NCBI GenBank assembly: GCA_964035575.1
Contig: OZ037862.1
Span: 62,001 to 126,000, forward strand
From: Rhynchopus sp. YZ270_cl-10
Lineage: Eukaryota > Euglenozoa > Diplonemea > Diplonemida > Diplonemidae
Length of the DNA: 64,000 bases
Direction: 5' to 3'
Numbering within the stretch: position 1 is the first letter of the stretch; every line of letters begins with the position of its first letter. The position numbers and the translations under genes are program-made. This document shows, piece by piece, positions 43,101 to 52,228 of this stretch. The notes under the pieces were generated by a model. The model was not told where the DNA came from, did not search any database, and saw nothing but the letters and a program-made list of their open reading frames with translations.

Positions 43101-46100
43101 CTGCTGCGTGTCGAGAACAGTCCACACTCCGTTCGAGAATCCCTGCATCGTGAAGTCCTTGGGTGAGCGTGTCTTCACATCGCCGTTCGAGTAGACAATT
43201 GTGTAGGACATGAAACGACGGTCAGATCCGAAGTTGTATCCGATCTCAGAAGGTGTCACAAACGTCTGCGACAGGTACATGCTGCTCGGAACACCGTCAA
43301 AGGCGTTGCTCTGTGGGTACTCAGAAGTGTACGCAGGGGTACCGAAAGCGCCCAGACCAGTTGGCGGGGATGGAGGGGACGGTGCGGTAGGTGCGTCAGC
43401 CCAAGAGAGTTCACCGATCGAGAGCATAACCACACCCTCACGAACGTCATTGTCGTCAGTCACAACAAGCTTGTACTGGGTGTACTCAGCAGGAGAAGCG
43501 ATTGTGTACGTCTTTGTGTTTCCTGCTGCCTCCCACACTGCAATCGTCTGGTCCTGCTGCGTGTCGAGCACAGTCCACACGCCGTTCGAGAATCCCTGCA
43601 TCGTGAAGTCCTTGGGTGAGCGTGTCTTCACATCGCCGTTCGAGTAGACAATTGTGTAGGACATGAAACGACGGTCAGATCCGAAGTTGTATCCGATCTC
43701 AGAAGGTGTCACAAACGTCTGCGACAGGTACATGCTGCTCGGAACACCGTCAAAGGCGTTGCTCTGTGGGTACTCAGAAGTGTACGCAGGGGTACCGAAA
43801 GCACCCAGACCAGTTGGCGGGGATGGTGGGGACGGAGGGGATGGTGGCGTGGGTGCGTCAGCCCAAGAGAGCTCACCGATCGAGAGCATAACCACACCCT
43901 CACGAACGTCATTGTCGTCAGTCACAACAAGCTTGTACTGGGTGTACTCAGCAGGAGAAGCGATTGTGTACGTCTTTGTGTTTCCTGCTGCCTCCCACAC
44001 TGCAATCGTCTGGTCCTGCTGCGTGTCGAGCACAGTCCACACGCCGTTCGAGAATCCCTGCATCGTGAAGTCCTTGGGTGAGCGTGTCTTCACATCGCCG
44101 TTCGAGTAGACAATTGTGTAGGACATGAAACGACGGTCAGATCCGAAGTTGTATCCGATCTCAGAAGGTGTCACAAACGTCTGCGACAGGTACATGCTGC
44201 TCGGAACACCGTCAAAGGCGTTGCTCTGTGGGTACTCAGAAGTGTACGCAGGGGTACCGAAAGCACCCAGACCAGTTGGCGGGGATGGTGGGGACGGAGG
44301 GGATGGTGGCGTGGGTGCGTCAGCCCAAGAGAGTTCACCGATCGAGAGCATAACCACACCCTCACGAACGTCGTTGTCGTCAGTCACAACAAGCTTGTAC
44401 TGGGTGTACTCAGCAGGAGAAGCGATTGTGTACGTCTTTGTGTTTCCTGCTGCCTCCCACACTGCAATCGTCTGGTCCTGCTGCGTGTCGAGCACAGTCC
44501 ACACGCCGTTCGAGAATCCCTGCATCGTGAAGTCCTTGGGTGAACGTGTCTTCACATCGCCGTTCGAGTAGACAATTGTGTAGGACATGAAACGACGGTC
44601 AGATCCGAAGTTGTATCCGATTTCAGAAGGTGTGACAAACGTCTGCGACAGGTACATGCTGCTCGGAACACCGTCAAAGGCGTAGTACAGCGGGTACGCA
44701 GAAGAGTACGGAGCAGTGCCGAAAGGACCCAGGCCATTGGGCAGGATTGGCGGGGACGGCGGCGATGGTGGGGATGGTGGGGACGGTGGCGTGGGTGCGT
44801 CAGCCCAAGAGAGTTCACCGATCGAGAGCATAACCACACCCTCACGAACGTCATTGTCGTCAGTCACAACAAGCTTGTACTGGGTGTACTCAGCAGGAGA
44901 AGCGATTGTGTACGTCTTGGTGTTTCCTGCTGCCTCCCACACTGCAATCGTCTGGTCCTGCTGCGTGTCGAGCACAGTCCACACGCCGTTCGAGAATCCC
45001 TGCATCGTGAAGTCCTTGGGTGAACGTGTCTTCACATCGCCGTTCGAGTAGACAATTGTGTAGGACATGAAACGACGGTCAGATCCGAAGTTGTATCCGA
45101 TTTCAGAAGGTGTCACAAACGTCTGCGACAGGTACATGCTGCTCGGAACACCGTCAAAGGCGTTGCTCTGTGGGTACTCAGAAGTGTACGCAGGGGTACC
45201 GAAAGCGCCCAGACCAGTTGGCGGGGATGGTGGGGACGGAGGGGATGGTGGCGTGGGTGCGTCAGCCCAAGAGAGTTCACCGATCGAGAGCATAACCACA
45301 CCCTCACGAACGTCATTGTCGTCAGTCACAACAAGCTTGTACTGGGTGTACTCAGCAGGAGAAGCGATTGTGTACGTCTTTGTGTTTCCTGCTGCCTCCC
45401 ACACTGCAATCGTCTGGTCCTGCTGCGTGTCGAGCACAGTCCACACGCCGTTCGAGAATCCCTGCATCGTGAAGTCCTTGGGTGAACGTGTCTTCACATC
45501 GCCGTTCGAGTAGACAATTGTGTAGGACATGAAACGACGGTCAGATCCGAAGTTGTATCCGATTTCAGAAGGTGTGACAAACGTCTGTGACAGGTACATG
45601 CTGCTCGGAACACCGTCAAAGGCGTTGCTCTGTGGGTACTCAGAAGTGTACGCAGGGGTACCGAAAGCGCCCAGACCAGTTGGCGGGGATGGAGGGGACG
45701 GTGCGGTAGGTGCGTCAGCCCAAGAGAGTTCACCGATCGAGAGCATAACCACACCCTCACGAACGTCATTGTCGTCAGTCACAACAAGCTTGTACTGGGT
45801 GTACTCAGCAGGAGAAGCGATTGTGTACGTCTTTGTGTTTCCTGCTGCCTCCCACACTGCAATCGTCTGGTCCTGCTGCGTGTCGAGCACAGTCCACACG
45901 CCGTTCGAGAATCCCTGCATCGTGAAGTCCTTGGGTGAGCGTGTCTTCACATCGCCGTTCGAGTAGACAATTGTGTAGGACATGAAACGACGGTCAGATC
46001 CGAAGTTGTATCCGATCTCAGAAGGTGTCACAAACGTCTGCGACAGGTACATGCTGCTCGGAACACCGTCAAAGGCGTTGCTCTGTGGGTACTCAGAAGT

Positions 46101-47087
46101 GTACGCAGGGGTACCGAAAGCGCCCAGACCAGTTGGCGGGGATGGAGGGGACGGTGCGGTAGGTGCGTCAGCCCAAGAGAGTTCACCGATCGAGAGCATA
46201 ACCACACCCTCACGAACGTCATTGTCGTCAGTCACAACAAGCTTGTACTGGGTGTACTCAGCAGGAGAAGCGATTGTGTACGTCTTTGTGTTTCCTGCTG
46301 CCTCCCACACTGCAATCGTCTGGTCCTGCTGCGTGTCGAGCACAGTCCACACGCCGTTCGAGAATCCCTGCATCGTGAAGTCCTTGGGTGAGCGTGTCTT
46401 CACATCGCCGTTCGAGTAGACAATTGTGTAGGACATGAAACGACGGTCAGATCCGAAGTTGTATCCGATCTCAGAAGGTGTCACAAACGTCTGCGACAGG
46501 TACATGCTGCTCGGAACACCGTCAAAGGCGTTGCTCTGTGGGTACTCAGAAGTGTACGCAGGGGTACCGAAAGCACCCAGACCAGTTGGCGGGGATGGTG
46601 GGGACGGAGGGGATGGTGGCGTGGGTGCGTCAGCCCAAGAGAGTTCACCGATCGAGAGCATAACCACACCCTCACGAACGTCGTTGTCGTCAGTCACAAC
46701 AAGCTTGTACTGGGTGTACTCAGCAGGAGAAGCGATTGTGTACGTCTTTGTGTTTCCTGCTGCCTCCCACACTGCAATCGTCTGGTCCTGCTGCGTGTCG
46801 AGCACAGTCCACACGCCGTTCGAGAATCCCTGCATCGTGAAGTCCTTGGGTGAACGTGTCTTCACATCGCCGTTCGAGTAGACAATTGTGTAGGACATGA
46901 AACGACGGTCAGATCCGAAGTTGTATCCGATTTCAGAAGGTGTCACAAACGTCTGCGACAGGTACATGCTGCTCGGAACACCGTCAAAGGCGTTGCTCTG
47001 TGGGTATGCAGAAGTGTACGCAGGGGTACCGAAAGCACCTGCGTGGACACCTACTATCAGGGCGAGCTGCACCGTTAGGCGGAGCAT
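40140..47087 (-). CDS. giant secreted protein: 13 F5/8C-like domains plus LRR tail
   Basis: Single exon, 2315 aa from ATG 47087 (the upstream frame extension starts at a GTG). A signal peptide MLRLTVQLALIVGVHAG leads straight into 13 near-identical units of about 151-160 aa. Each unit fits the F5/8 type C (discoidin) jelly roll: an AFDG turn, IGYNFGSDRRF, a TRSPKDFTMQGFSNGVW core and a closing VVMLSIGELSWADAP. Units are joined by Pro-rich linkers built from PSPP. Residues about 2003-2315 form a plant-type LRR domain, opening with an LRRNT-like WNGNDVCAWEGVTC and then about 10 irregular LRRs (LTGLVELNVRGTGVTGF). No TM segment is seen. The family logic is carbohydrate or lipid binding by the F5/8C units, hence adhesion or a surface coat. 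Confidence 0.9.
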   Translation of the reverse strand: MLRLTVQLALIVGVHAGAFGTPAYTSAYPQSNAFDGVPSSMYLSQTFVTPSEIGYNFGSDRRFMSYTIVYSNGDVKTRSPKDFTMQGFSNGVWTVLDTQQDQTIAVWEAAGNTKTYTIASPAEYTQYKLVVTDDNDVREGVVMLSIGELSWADAPTPPSPPSPPSPPTGLGAFGTPAYTSEYPQSNAFDGVPSSMYLSQTFVTPSEIGYNFGSDRRFMSYTIVYSNGDVKTRSPKDFTMQGFSNGVWTVLDTQQDQTIAVWEAAGNTKTYTIASPAEYTQYKLVVTDDNDVREGVVMLSIGELSWADAPTAPSPPSPPTGLGAFGTPAYTSEYPQSNAFDGVPSSMYLSQTFVTPSEIGYNFGSDRRFMSYTIVYSNGDVKTRSPKDFTMQGFSNGVWTVLDTQQDQTIAVWEAAGNTKTYTIASPAEYTQYKLVVTDDNDVREGVVMLSIGELSWADAPTAPSPPSPPTGLGAFGTPAYTSEYPQSNAFDGVPSSMYLSQTFVTPSEIGYNFGSDRRFMSYTIVYSNGDVKTRSPKDFTMQGFSNGVWTVLDTQQDQTIAVWEAAGNTKTYTIASPAEYTQYKLVVTDDNDVREGVVMLSIGELSWADAPTPPSPPSPPSPPTGLGAFGTPAYTSEYPQSNAFDGVPSSMYLSQTFVTPSEIGYNFGSDRRFMSYTIVYSNGDVKTRSPKDFTMQGFSNGVWTVLDTQQDQTIAVWEAAGNTKTYTIASPAEYTQYKLVVTDDNDVREGVVMLSIGELSWADAPTPPSPPSPPSPPSPPILPNGLGPFGTAPYSSAYPLYYAFDGVPSSMYLSQTFVTPSEIGYNFGSDRRFMSYTIVYSNGDVKTRSPKDFTMQGFSNGVWTVLDTQQDQTIAVWEAAGNTKTYTIASPAEYTQYKLVVTDDNDVREGVVMLSIGELSWADAPTPPSPPSPPSPPTGLGAFGTPAYTSEYPQSNAFDGVPSSMYLSQTFVTPSEIGYNFGSDRRFMSYTIVYSNGDVKTRSPKDFTMQGFSNGVWTVLDTQQDQTIAVWEAAGNTKTYTIASPAEYTQYKLVVTDDNDVREGVVMLSIGELSWADAPTPPSPPSPPSPPTGLGAFGTPAYTSEYPQSNAFDGVPSSMYLSQTFVTPSEIGYNFGSDRRFMSYTIVYSNGDVKTRSPKDFTMQGFSNGVWTVLDTQQDQTIAVWEAAGNTKTYTIASPAEYTQYKLVVTDDNDVREGVVMLSIGELSWADAPTAPSPPSPPTGLGAFGTPAYTSEYPQSNAFDGVPSSMYLSQTFVTPSEIGYNFGSDRRFMSYTIVYSNGDVKTRSPKDFTMQGFSNGVWTVLDTQQDQTIAVWEAAGNTKTYTISSPAEYTQYKLVVTDDNDVREGVVMLSIGELSWADAPTPPSPPSPPSPPTGLGAFGTPAYTSEYPQSNAFDGVPSSMYLSQTFVTPSEIGYNFGSDRRFMSYTIVYSNGGVKTRSPKDFTMQGFSNGVWTVLDTQQDQTIAVWEAAGNTKTYTISSPAEYTQYKLVVTDDNDVREGVVMLSIGELSWADAPTPPSPPSPPSPPTGLGAFGTPAYTSEYPQSNAFDGVPSSMYLSQTFVTPSEIGYNFGSDRRFMSYTIVYSNGDVKTRSPKDFTMQGFSNGVWTVLDTQQDQTIAVWEAAGNTKTYTIASPAEYTQYKLVVTDDNDVREGVVMLSIGELSWADAPTPPSPPSPPSPPTGLGAFGTPAYTSEYPQSNAFDGVPSSMYLSQTFVTPSEIGYNFGSDRRFMSYTIVYSNGDVKTRSPKDFTMQGFSNGVWTVLDTQQDQTIAVWEAAGNTKTYTIASPAEYTQYKLVVTDDNDVREGVVMLSIGELSWADAPTPPSPPSPPSPPSPPILPNGLGPFGTAPYSSAYPLYYAFDRVPSSMYLSQTFVTPAELGYNFVSDRRFLSYTIVYSNGDVKTRSPKDFTMQGFADGVWTVVDTQQDQTIAVWEAAGNTKTYTIADPGYYSQYKLVVTDDNDVREGVVMLSIGELSFSTACEGHACAHKALYGIKYLVGVNETSVFDSWNGNDVCAWEGVTCFRDEFVQRLNLEGTNITGELPDLSLLTGLVELNVRGTGVTGFHGLPDSLLDLEMSFTQINGPFPYALQNVTRYVGARGAGLTGPFPTFLDTVTGFDLSLNNLEGPIENLPSGLINLVAEGNSFSGGLPECDSCKRVILNHNKLTGGLRSYPNMVRGHFHFNLLTGALDMSLMPEATYVDVTHNALSGALENLYATDLKIEVLKAGSNAFSGNFPFVEDGPHRTLSMLVINQNNLSGRAPTSDEVSNAADVVIYRENNFGMKQQDKVMH
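41362..47060. repeat. coding tandem array, 13 units of 453-480 bp
   Basis: Unit boundaries fall near 46897, 46435, 45982, 45529, 45067, 44587, 44125, 43663, 43210, 42748, 42286, 41824 and 41362. Most units differ by only a few bases. Spacing is 462 bp with the PTPPSPPSPPSPP linker, 453 bp with the shorter PTAPSPPSPP linker and 480 bp with the ILPNGL linker. Units 6 and 13 share a variant start (GPFGTAPYSSAYPLYY), seven units apart. Confidence 0.9.
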
Positions 47088-47867
47088 GGTGGCTGTGTAA
47101 GAATGTGCGTGCACAAAGTTGTGTTGTGTGAAAAGACCTGAAGAGTGTTGTGTTAGCAGAATGCGGTTCTGTGTAGGGGAGCAAGCACATCAGGGAAAGT
47201 TTTCATCATTTATCACAGTGCAGTATATCAGGAAGGTTAGAACAAGACAATGCGATGTTTCTGACAAAACAAAACCAAGGTACAGTGTAGATATCCAGTC
47301 GCGAAGCCTTCCAAGGCGTGCATACCAAAATGGGTGAAACAAATGACCTCTCAGTGACGGCACGACGTGTAAAACATGTAAAACAATGCCTATTACGAGG
47401 TATTTCGTTTTTGAAATATTTACTTCAAACAGAAAATTTGGTGTATCTAGTGTAATGAGTCTCTGTGTTAGCAAGCAGTACTGTACTGTCTCTGTGGTAG
47501 AAACAACCAACAGCAATGCTACAGACAGAGGGTCGGACAGGAGGTGACACTGTAGGACTTTTTAAACACTGTTATCGCAGAACGAAGCATAAAAAAACAA
47601 ACAAAATCATCCAAGCTGAACCTAAGCCTCGTATTCTTAGCCACCTCTTGACCCAAGAAAAAAGTGAAGTGTGTCGTCATGCAGACACCTCTGGGATGTA
47701 GGTAAAAACAACAAAGAACAAAAAAAGACGCACAACGAACCTCCTGCACGCCCCGAGATAGGGGATGGTGACATGAATGGGGGAACAAAAAAACTGCAAA
47801 ACATTGTAACTAAAAACGTATTTTCAAACAAAATCAGAGCAACACTCCCTTCTTTGCCTACAGATAT
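47088..47867. other. intergenic spacer with one H1 repeat
   Basis: A TCTTCAG site about 65 nt before the LRR-protein ATG could be its leader acceptor. Otherwise only H1 at 47609 is recognised. Confidence 0.5.
47609..47648. repeat. H1 hairpin repeat copy
   Basis: CTGAACCTAAG, loop CCTCGTATT, CTTAGCCACCTC; about 220 nt past the stop of the gene at 47868. Confidence 0.75.
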
Positions 47868-48731
47868 TCAGAGCGACCCGAGAGCCCTTTCAAGACCGTC
47901 GTGCCCTTCCATCTCTTTCTGAGCGATGAGCAAAAGCTTGCGCTTTGTCATGCTCTTTCCATTGCTGAGGACGACCTCCGATGTCGCTCTGTCAAGCGTG
48001 AGTGCAAGATGGTAGCATGACAGTGGACAGCTCACTACGGCACCCTTCTTATAGCATGCCTCCTTCGTGTATTCTGTACCGTCATCAAGACGCACGGTGC
48101 CATCTGCAGGGAAGGTGTCTGCGATAAGCGCCCAGACGTACTTTGCGCGAGGGTAGAGTGAGAGCGTGCGGGCAAGGACCTGTGGGTAGCCGATGCGCTT
48201 GCCGTGGATGACGATGTAGTCGCTAGGGCCCATCATGGAGCAGAGGTTGAGGTAGGTGTCTGTGTGGCATGGGTCTGCTGAGAGGAGACTCGCGTAGACC
48301 TCGAAGCTGGTGAGGTCGTTGCCGGAGGGTGTGTCGGGGAGGGAGTTGACGAGGATCTCGTATGCGGCATAGTTGCGTGGGTCTAGCATGATGGCGTCCA
48401 GGAGCATCGCCTGCGCAGCTTTCTTGTCGCGTGTCAAGATGTTCAGTGCCGCGAACTTCATATCCGAAGACTGCTCCTTAGACTGCTTAGGTACCTCCGT
48501 CACAACAAGGACCGTGCTGCCGTGCTCCAAGTGGTAGTCGGAGATAGGTGCCTCGTCTTCGTCCATCGCCTCCCCCGTCGCATGGACCTGTAGTAGGATG
48601 GTCTCGACTGTCTGGAATGGGGTGAACAGTGCCTCCCTCACCTTGTTCTTCAAGGTCTGAACGGTCTCGTCGTAGTCGATCTCCAGCATGCACTCAGAGT
48701 TGCTGGAAACGTGTTCGCAAACGATTTCCAT
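47868..48731 (-). CDS. ubiquitin-like domain plus helical-repeat protein
   Basis: Single exon, 287 aa. Residues 1-80 look like a ubiquitin-like fold (TVQTLKNKVREALF as the helix, then a hydrophobic HGSTVLVVTEV end). Residues about 85-200 read as TPR-like helices (AAQAMLLDAIMLDPRNYAAYEILVN and similar). The rest contains a Cys-bearing segment (YTKEACYKKGAVVSCP) and a basic SMTKRKLLLIAQKEME helix. No known ortholog is recognised. The gene-sense leader has a TGCAG acceptor followed by a TTC repeat directly before the ATG. Confidence 0.65.
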   Translation of the reverse strand: MEIVCEHVSSNSECMLEIDYDETVQTLKNKVREALFTPFQTVETILLQVHATGEAMDEDEAPISDYHLEHGSTVLVVTEVPKQSKEQSSDMKFAALNILTRDKKAAQAMLLDAIMLDPRNYAAYEILVNSLPDTPSGNDLTSFEVYASLLSADPCHTDTYLNLCSMMGPSDYIVIHGKRIGYPQVLARTLSLYPRAKYVWALIADTFPADGTVRLDDGTEYTKEACYKKGAVVSCPLSCYHLALTLDRATSEVVLSNGKSMTKRKLLLIAQKEMEGHDGLERALGSL

Positions 48732-49620
48732 TTTGTTGAGAAGGAGAAGAAGAAGAAGAAGAAGAAGGGGGAGAGAAAAAGAGCTGCATGGAGAAGTGAA
48801 GGGAGGAAATGGGGGGAAGGAGGAACAGTGGCAAAAAAAAATGAGGTTCGTGTTATTAAAGGAACGTTATTTTTGAATTTTGTTTTTTTTTGTATCGTTG
48901 TTGTTCGCACTCCAGCCCCCCCTCGTTGCTACTTGGTTGTGTTAACGTTTTTGTTGTTGTTGTTTTTTTTTGGAGTGGTTTTTGTTTTCTTCCTCCCTGC
49001 CACTGCTATTGAACCTCAAAGGTGCACCCACGAAGTAAATTTGACGTGAAATACAAAGCCCTCTCGTGACAGGGTACCTTGGTACAATGACCGGTTGGTG
49101 GACCCCCAACCATGCAGTCCTACATCCATTTCGGCTGAAGTCAATTAGTTGAAAATCAAAAAGGAAGGAAGTTGGTAAGATACAGTGGGCCGCAATATTA
49201 CGGGAGTGTCTCTACTTATGGGTGGACCCAATACCCACCCATAATTAAGTCATCCGCAATAAAACGCACCCATACTATTGTAACGCACTGCGAACACACG
49301 CCTCACTGAGATAGCTACCCACCCTGCCCCCTCCGCCCCCCCTCCTTCCTGCAAATTTGAACGGTGCAAAACCCTTGTTTTTACCCCTGGTTAATCTAGA
49401 ATACCCCAATACGCAAAAAAAAGGGTGAGAAATAAAAAAGGTAAGACAAAAGCGAAGGCACACAATGCGTCACACAAAACCATACACAGTCACACCTTCT
49501 TTTGAAAAGTTGCGTGCTCCATTTGCCCTTGTTTTTCTTTGTCAAGTATATTTCAATAATTTGACAAAATCCGGTTTTGTCTTTTTGTACGGTAAGGTAA
49601 GGGCTAGAACTCGTTTCTTT
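48732..49620. other. intergenic spacer with one A repeat
   Basis: Between the VOC stop and the ubiquitin-like gene start. Only the A repeat is recognised. Confidence 0.5.
49038..49133. repeat. A repeat copy
   Basis: GGTACCTTGGTAC hairpin kept. The second hairpin has shifted to GGTTGG-TGGACC-CCCAACC, still complementary (GGTTGG with CCAACC). Confidence 0.85.
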
Positions 49621-51231
49621 TTATTCGTTTTCCGCGGAGACTTGAAGTGGCGCTGTGGCTTCTTTGCCGGCAATGTTGTCAAGCAGCTCTCTGTGATGCT
49701 TTTGTGCGGCAGTCTCGAACGACGCAGAGTTGAGGTCACCAGGGGGCAGATCGATCTGTTGCAAAGCAATTCAAAGAAAGAGTGGTTGCTAAAACGCAGC
49801 TCGGTTGAGTGCATTAGTCATGCAAGAAAGAAGGGTTGAAAGATGAACCTAACCCGAACGTAAGCCTCTGTGCTTAGCCGTCTTGATCATGTTGTGCAAC
49901 ATTCACTGCACAACGGGGGGGAATTTTGCAACAAAAGCAACATACGTCGTCTTGGCCATCGGGACCGCGAATCAAATGGATCATGTCGTTCGGAGGGGAA
50001 ATCCAGAACCCGTCTACACCTGGGGGAATTGCTTCTACCTGTTGCAAATGGTTTGAAAAAGATTTGGTTCAAAAAGAAAATTATTACGCATCCACTCGAC
50101 GTTGACACCTCCTGATATTGACAGGTCTGCCGAAAACACTCACACACACTTAGGCAATGTTTTGCTCTAATGAGTTACCTTTTTTCACAGAGTCTGCGGA
50201 AACTTAAACTCCCCTCAAATGGAGCAATATTCCGCAGGAATTATTCAAAAGCTGTTTTCAAAACACCACTCCACCTTCTAACATACCTCTGGCCGGAGCG
50301 TGACCTTCTTCCTCCCCTTGAGGTACGCCCGCGCTGTAAACGTATTCGCTGTCGAGACTTGAAGCCAGACTGCAGTAGCACAGAGCCCCTCCACGCTGTC
50401 AATCCACAGGGACATGCCGCCACGCCACTTAATCTTGCAGCAGAACTGACAGTAGTGCGCCACCTCTAGCCCAAGCGTCTCACGATAGAACGACACTGTC
50501 GACTCGTATTTCGACTTTGGACATTTAATCGCAATGTTCCTCCCCCCTGTGAATGAGCACGATGTGATCTTCCCTTTCTGCCCTTGCGGTGCGTGCGAGG
50601 CTGCGCTCACGTTTAAGGGATTCGCACTTCTTTCGTCATCTTCTTCTATGATTTTGTCCACCCCGATTGCGCTGGAAACTGTTGTCTTTGTTGTGTTCGC
50701 TGCAGTAGGGTACTGTGCCAGAGAGGACTCCACTGATTTGATGATATGCACCATGTCGTTCGGTGGTGCAGACCAAAACCCTTCTACCCCTTCAGGCAGC
50801 GTTTCGGTGATGTCGGTGCGGAGAAGGGATGATTTTTCAAAGATATCTTGTCCTTGGGGAAGGTCTGTTGCATCGACAGTAAGCCATATGGTCGGATGGG
50901 TCAGTTTGTCGATACGCACCACTGTAAGATTTGCGTCATCACTCCACTCAAAACAACACGCAATTGCCTCCCTTTGATGCTCCCTCTGCTTCAACCGCAG
51001 CCCAAGAATATCTCTATAGAACGCTACCGTGCTCTCATACTTATGAGAAGGGCATCTCAATATAATCAACGCACCACCACCAAACCCGACCACACCCTGT
51101 GGTATCACACTCGGTTGAGAATCCACTGCAGGCGGGACAGGAGAGGAGTCAGAAGTAGGTTGCTTCGGGTGGTTGTTGTTATTGCTGCCTCCAGACTTCC
51201 CCTTTTTACCCCCTTTTTTCTTCCCTCCCAT
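49621..51231 (-). CDS. two-domain VOC (glyoxalase/bleomycin-resistance fold) protein, three exons
   Basis: Exons 51231-50287, 50038-49946 and 49755-49621 give 390 aa. After a Lys/Gly-rich start (MGGKKKGGKKGKSGG), two homologous halves each contain C-P-x2-KYESTV-x-FYR-x2-LGL (near residues 60 and 245), then an IWLTV or AVWLQV strand and a closing PPGVDGFWISPPNDMIHLIR (FWSAPPNDMVHIIK in half 1). This is the paired beta-alpha-beta3 layout of the VOC superfamily. Metal ligands cannot be assigned with confidence, so the reaction is unknown. Intron 2 (49756-49945) carries an H1 copy. Confidence 0.75.
49837..49885. repeat. H1 hairpin repeat copy with an insertion (VOC intron 2)
   Basis: AAGATGAACCTAA, about 8 inserted bases, TAAGC, loop CTCTGT, GCTTAGCCGTCTT. 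Stem halves remain complementary around the insertion. Confidence 0.65.
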
Positions 51232-51390
51232 TTTCTTTTTTTTGTCCTTAATTTTGTGTGGAAGGGATGCAAGGATAATAGAGGGTTTCAAAGAGAATCC
51301 TGTTTACCATTTCTGGCCCCCGGATGATCTCTTTTTTAGGTGCAATACCGTTATTAGTTCTCCCTTTTAAAGGGAGCTTTTTTAAAGAAA

Positions 51391-51437
51391 AGTTTATAAG
51401 ATGACCCTAAGCCTCTCTGTGCTTAGTCACCTTATCA
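51391..51437. repeat. H1 hairpin repeat copy (near consensus)
   Basis: TTTATAAGATGACCCTAAGC, loop CTCTCTGT, GCTTAGTCACCTTAT. Confidence 0.9.
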
Positions 51438-51873
51438 TATTCGTTATCGCACAGCATCAGCTGCGTTGGCTTCCACAACGTTTGTTTAAAAGTAGGCCTT
51501 TTTTTTTTTCAAAACACCTGACACTATTTTCTTGACAAAAAAAAAATTCTTTTTTGTCGAGGGGGGGAGGGGAGAGAGGAGGGAGGAGGAGGGGGGGAGA
51601 GGGAGCGAGCGAGCACATCACCTCTCAAGATCCCCCCCCCCACACTTCCTCCAAAATTCGTATCCTGTGAAACAAATCACCTCAAGTGACGCTTTCCTTG
51701 TTATGCCCAAGGCAAGAGAGACAGCGAGAGAGACCCCCTTCTTGAGGGAAAAAGGAAACGAAAAAACCAACCTCCATTGTGTGGTGGTATTGTTTGTTTG
51801 AGGCAAGGACAAAAACCATCACACACACACACACACCCCTATTATTTTATTTATATTTTTTTTGAAAAAAGTT

Positions 51874-51915
51874 TTTTAGATGATAAACTAAGCCTCTCGT
51901 TGCTTAGCCACCTTT
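51874..51915. repeat. H1 hairpin repeat copy
   Basis: TTTAGATGATAAACTAAGC, loop CTCTCGTT, GCTTAGCCACCTTT. Confidence 0.8.
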
Positions 51916-52228
51916 AAAAAAAAAAAATGGCGGAAAATATGTAGGCCGTACCATTGCGATTACGGTTTTAGTCTCTACATGTGCCCACCGCATTTTTTTT
52001 TTTTGCTTTTGTTTTTTTTTTGATAATCTGTCGTCAATACACTCCTTTTCTGGTGGAATTTCACCACTTTTTTTTTCTTGCTTTTTTTGAATCAGACCCA
52101 TCCTATTGTATTTGCTATTTATAAAAAAAATGTGATCTTATTGCTGAACGAAAACCAACAAAAGAACCACCCCCAAAAAATACAAAAAAACCAAAAAAAA
52201 AAACCCCCCCCTGCCTTTTTGTTACCCC

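Larger units (their letters stand above)
51232..52228. other. intergenic spacer with two H1 repeats
   Basis: Between the ZC3H15 stop and the VOC start, with long homopurine tracts near 51560-51610 and a CA run near 51822. No gene seen. Confidence 0.55.

Noticed and set aside
41473-46881. Repeated plus-strand frames of about 148 codons starting MKRRSDPKLYPISEG
   Set aside because: They are the antisense reading of the F5/8C units and end at each linker.
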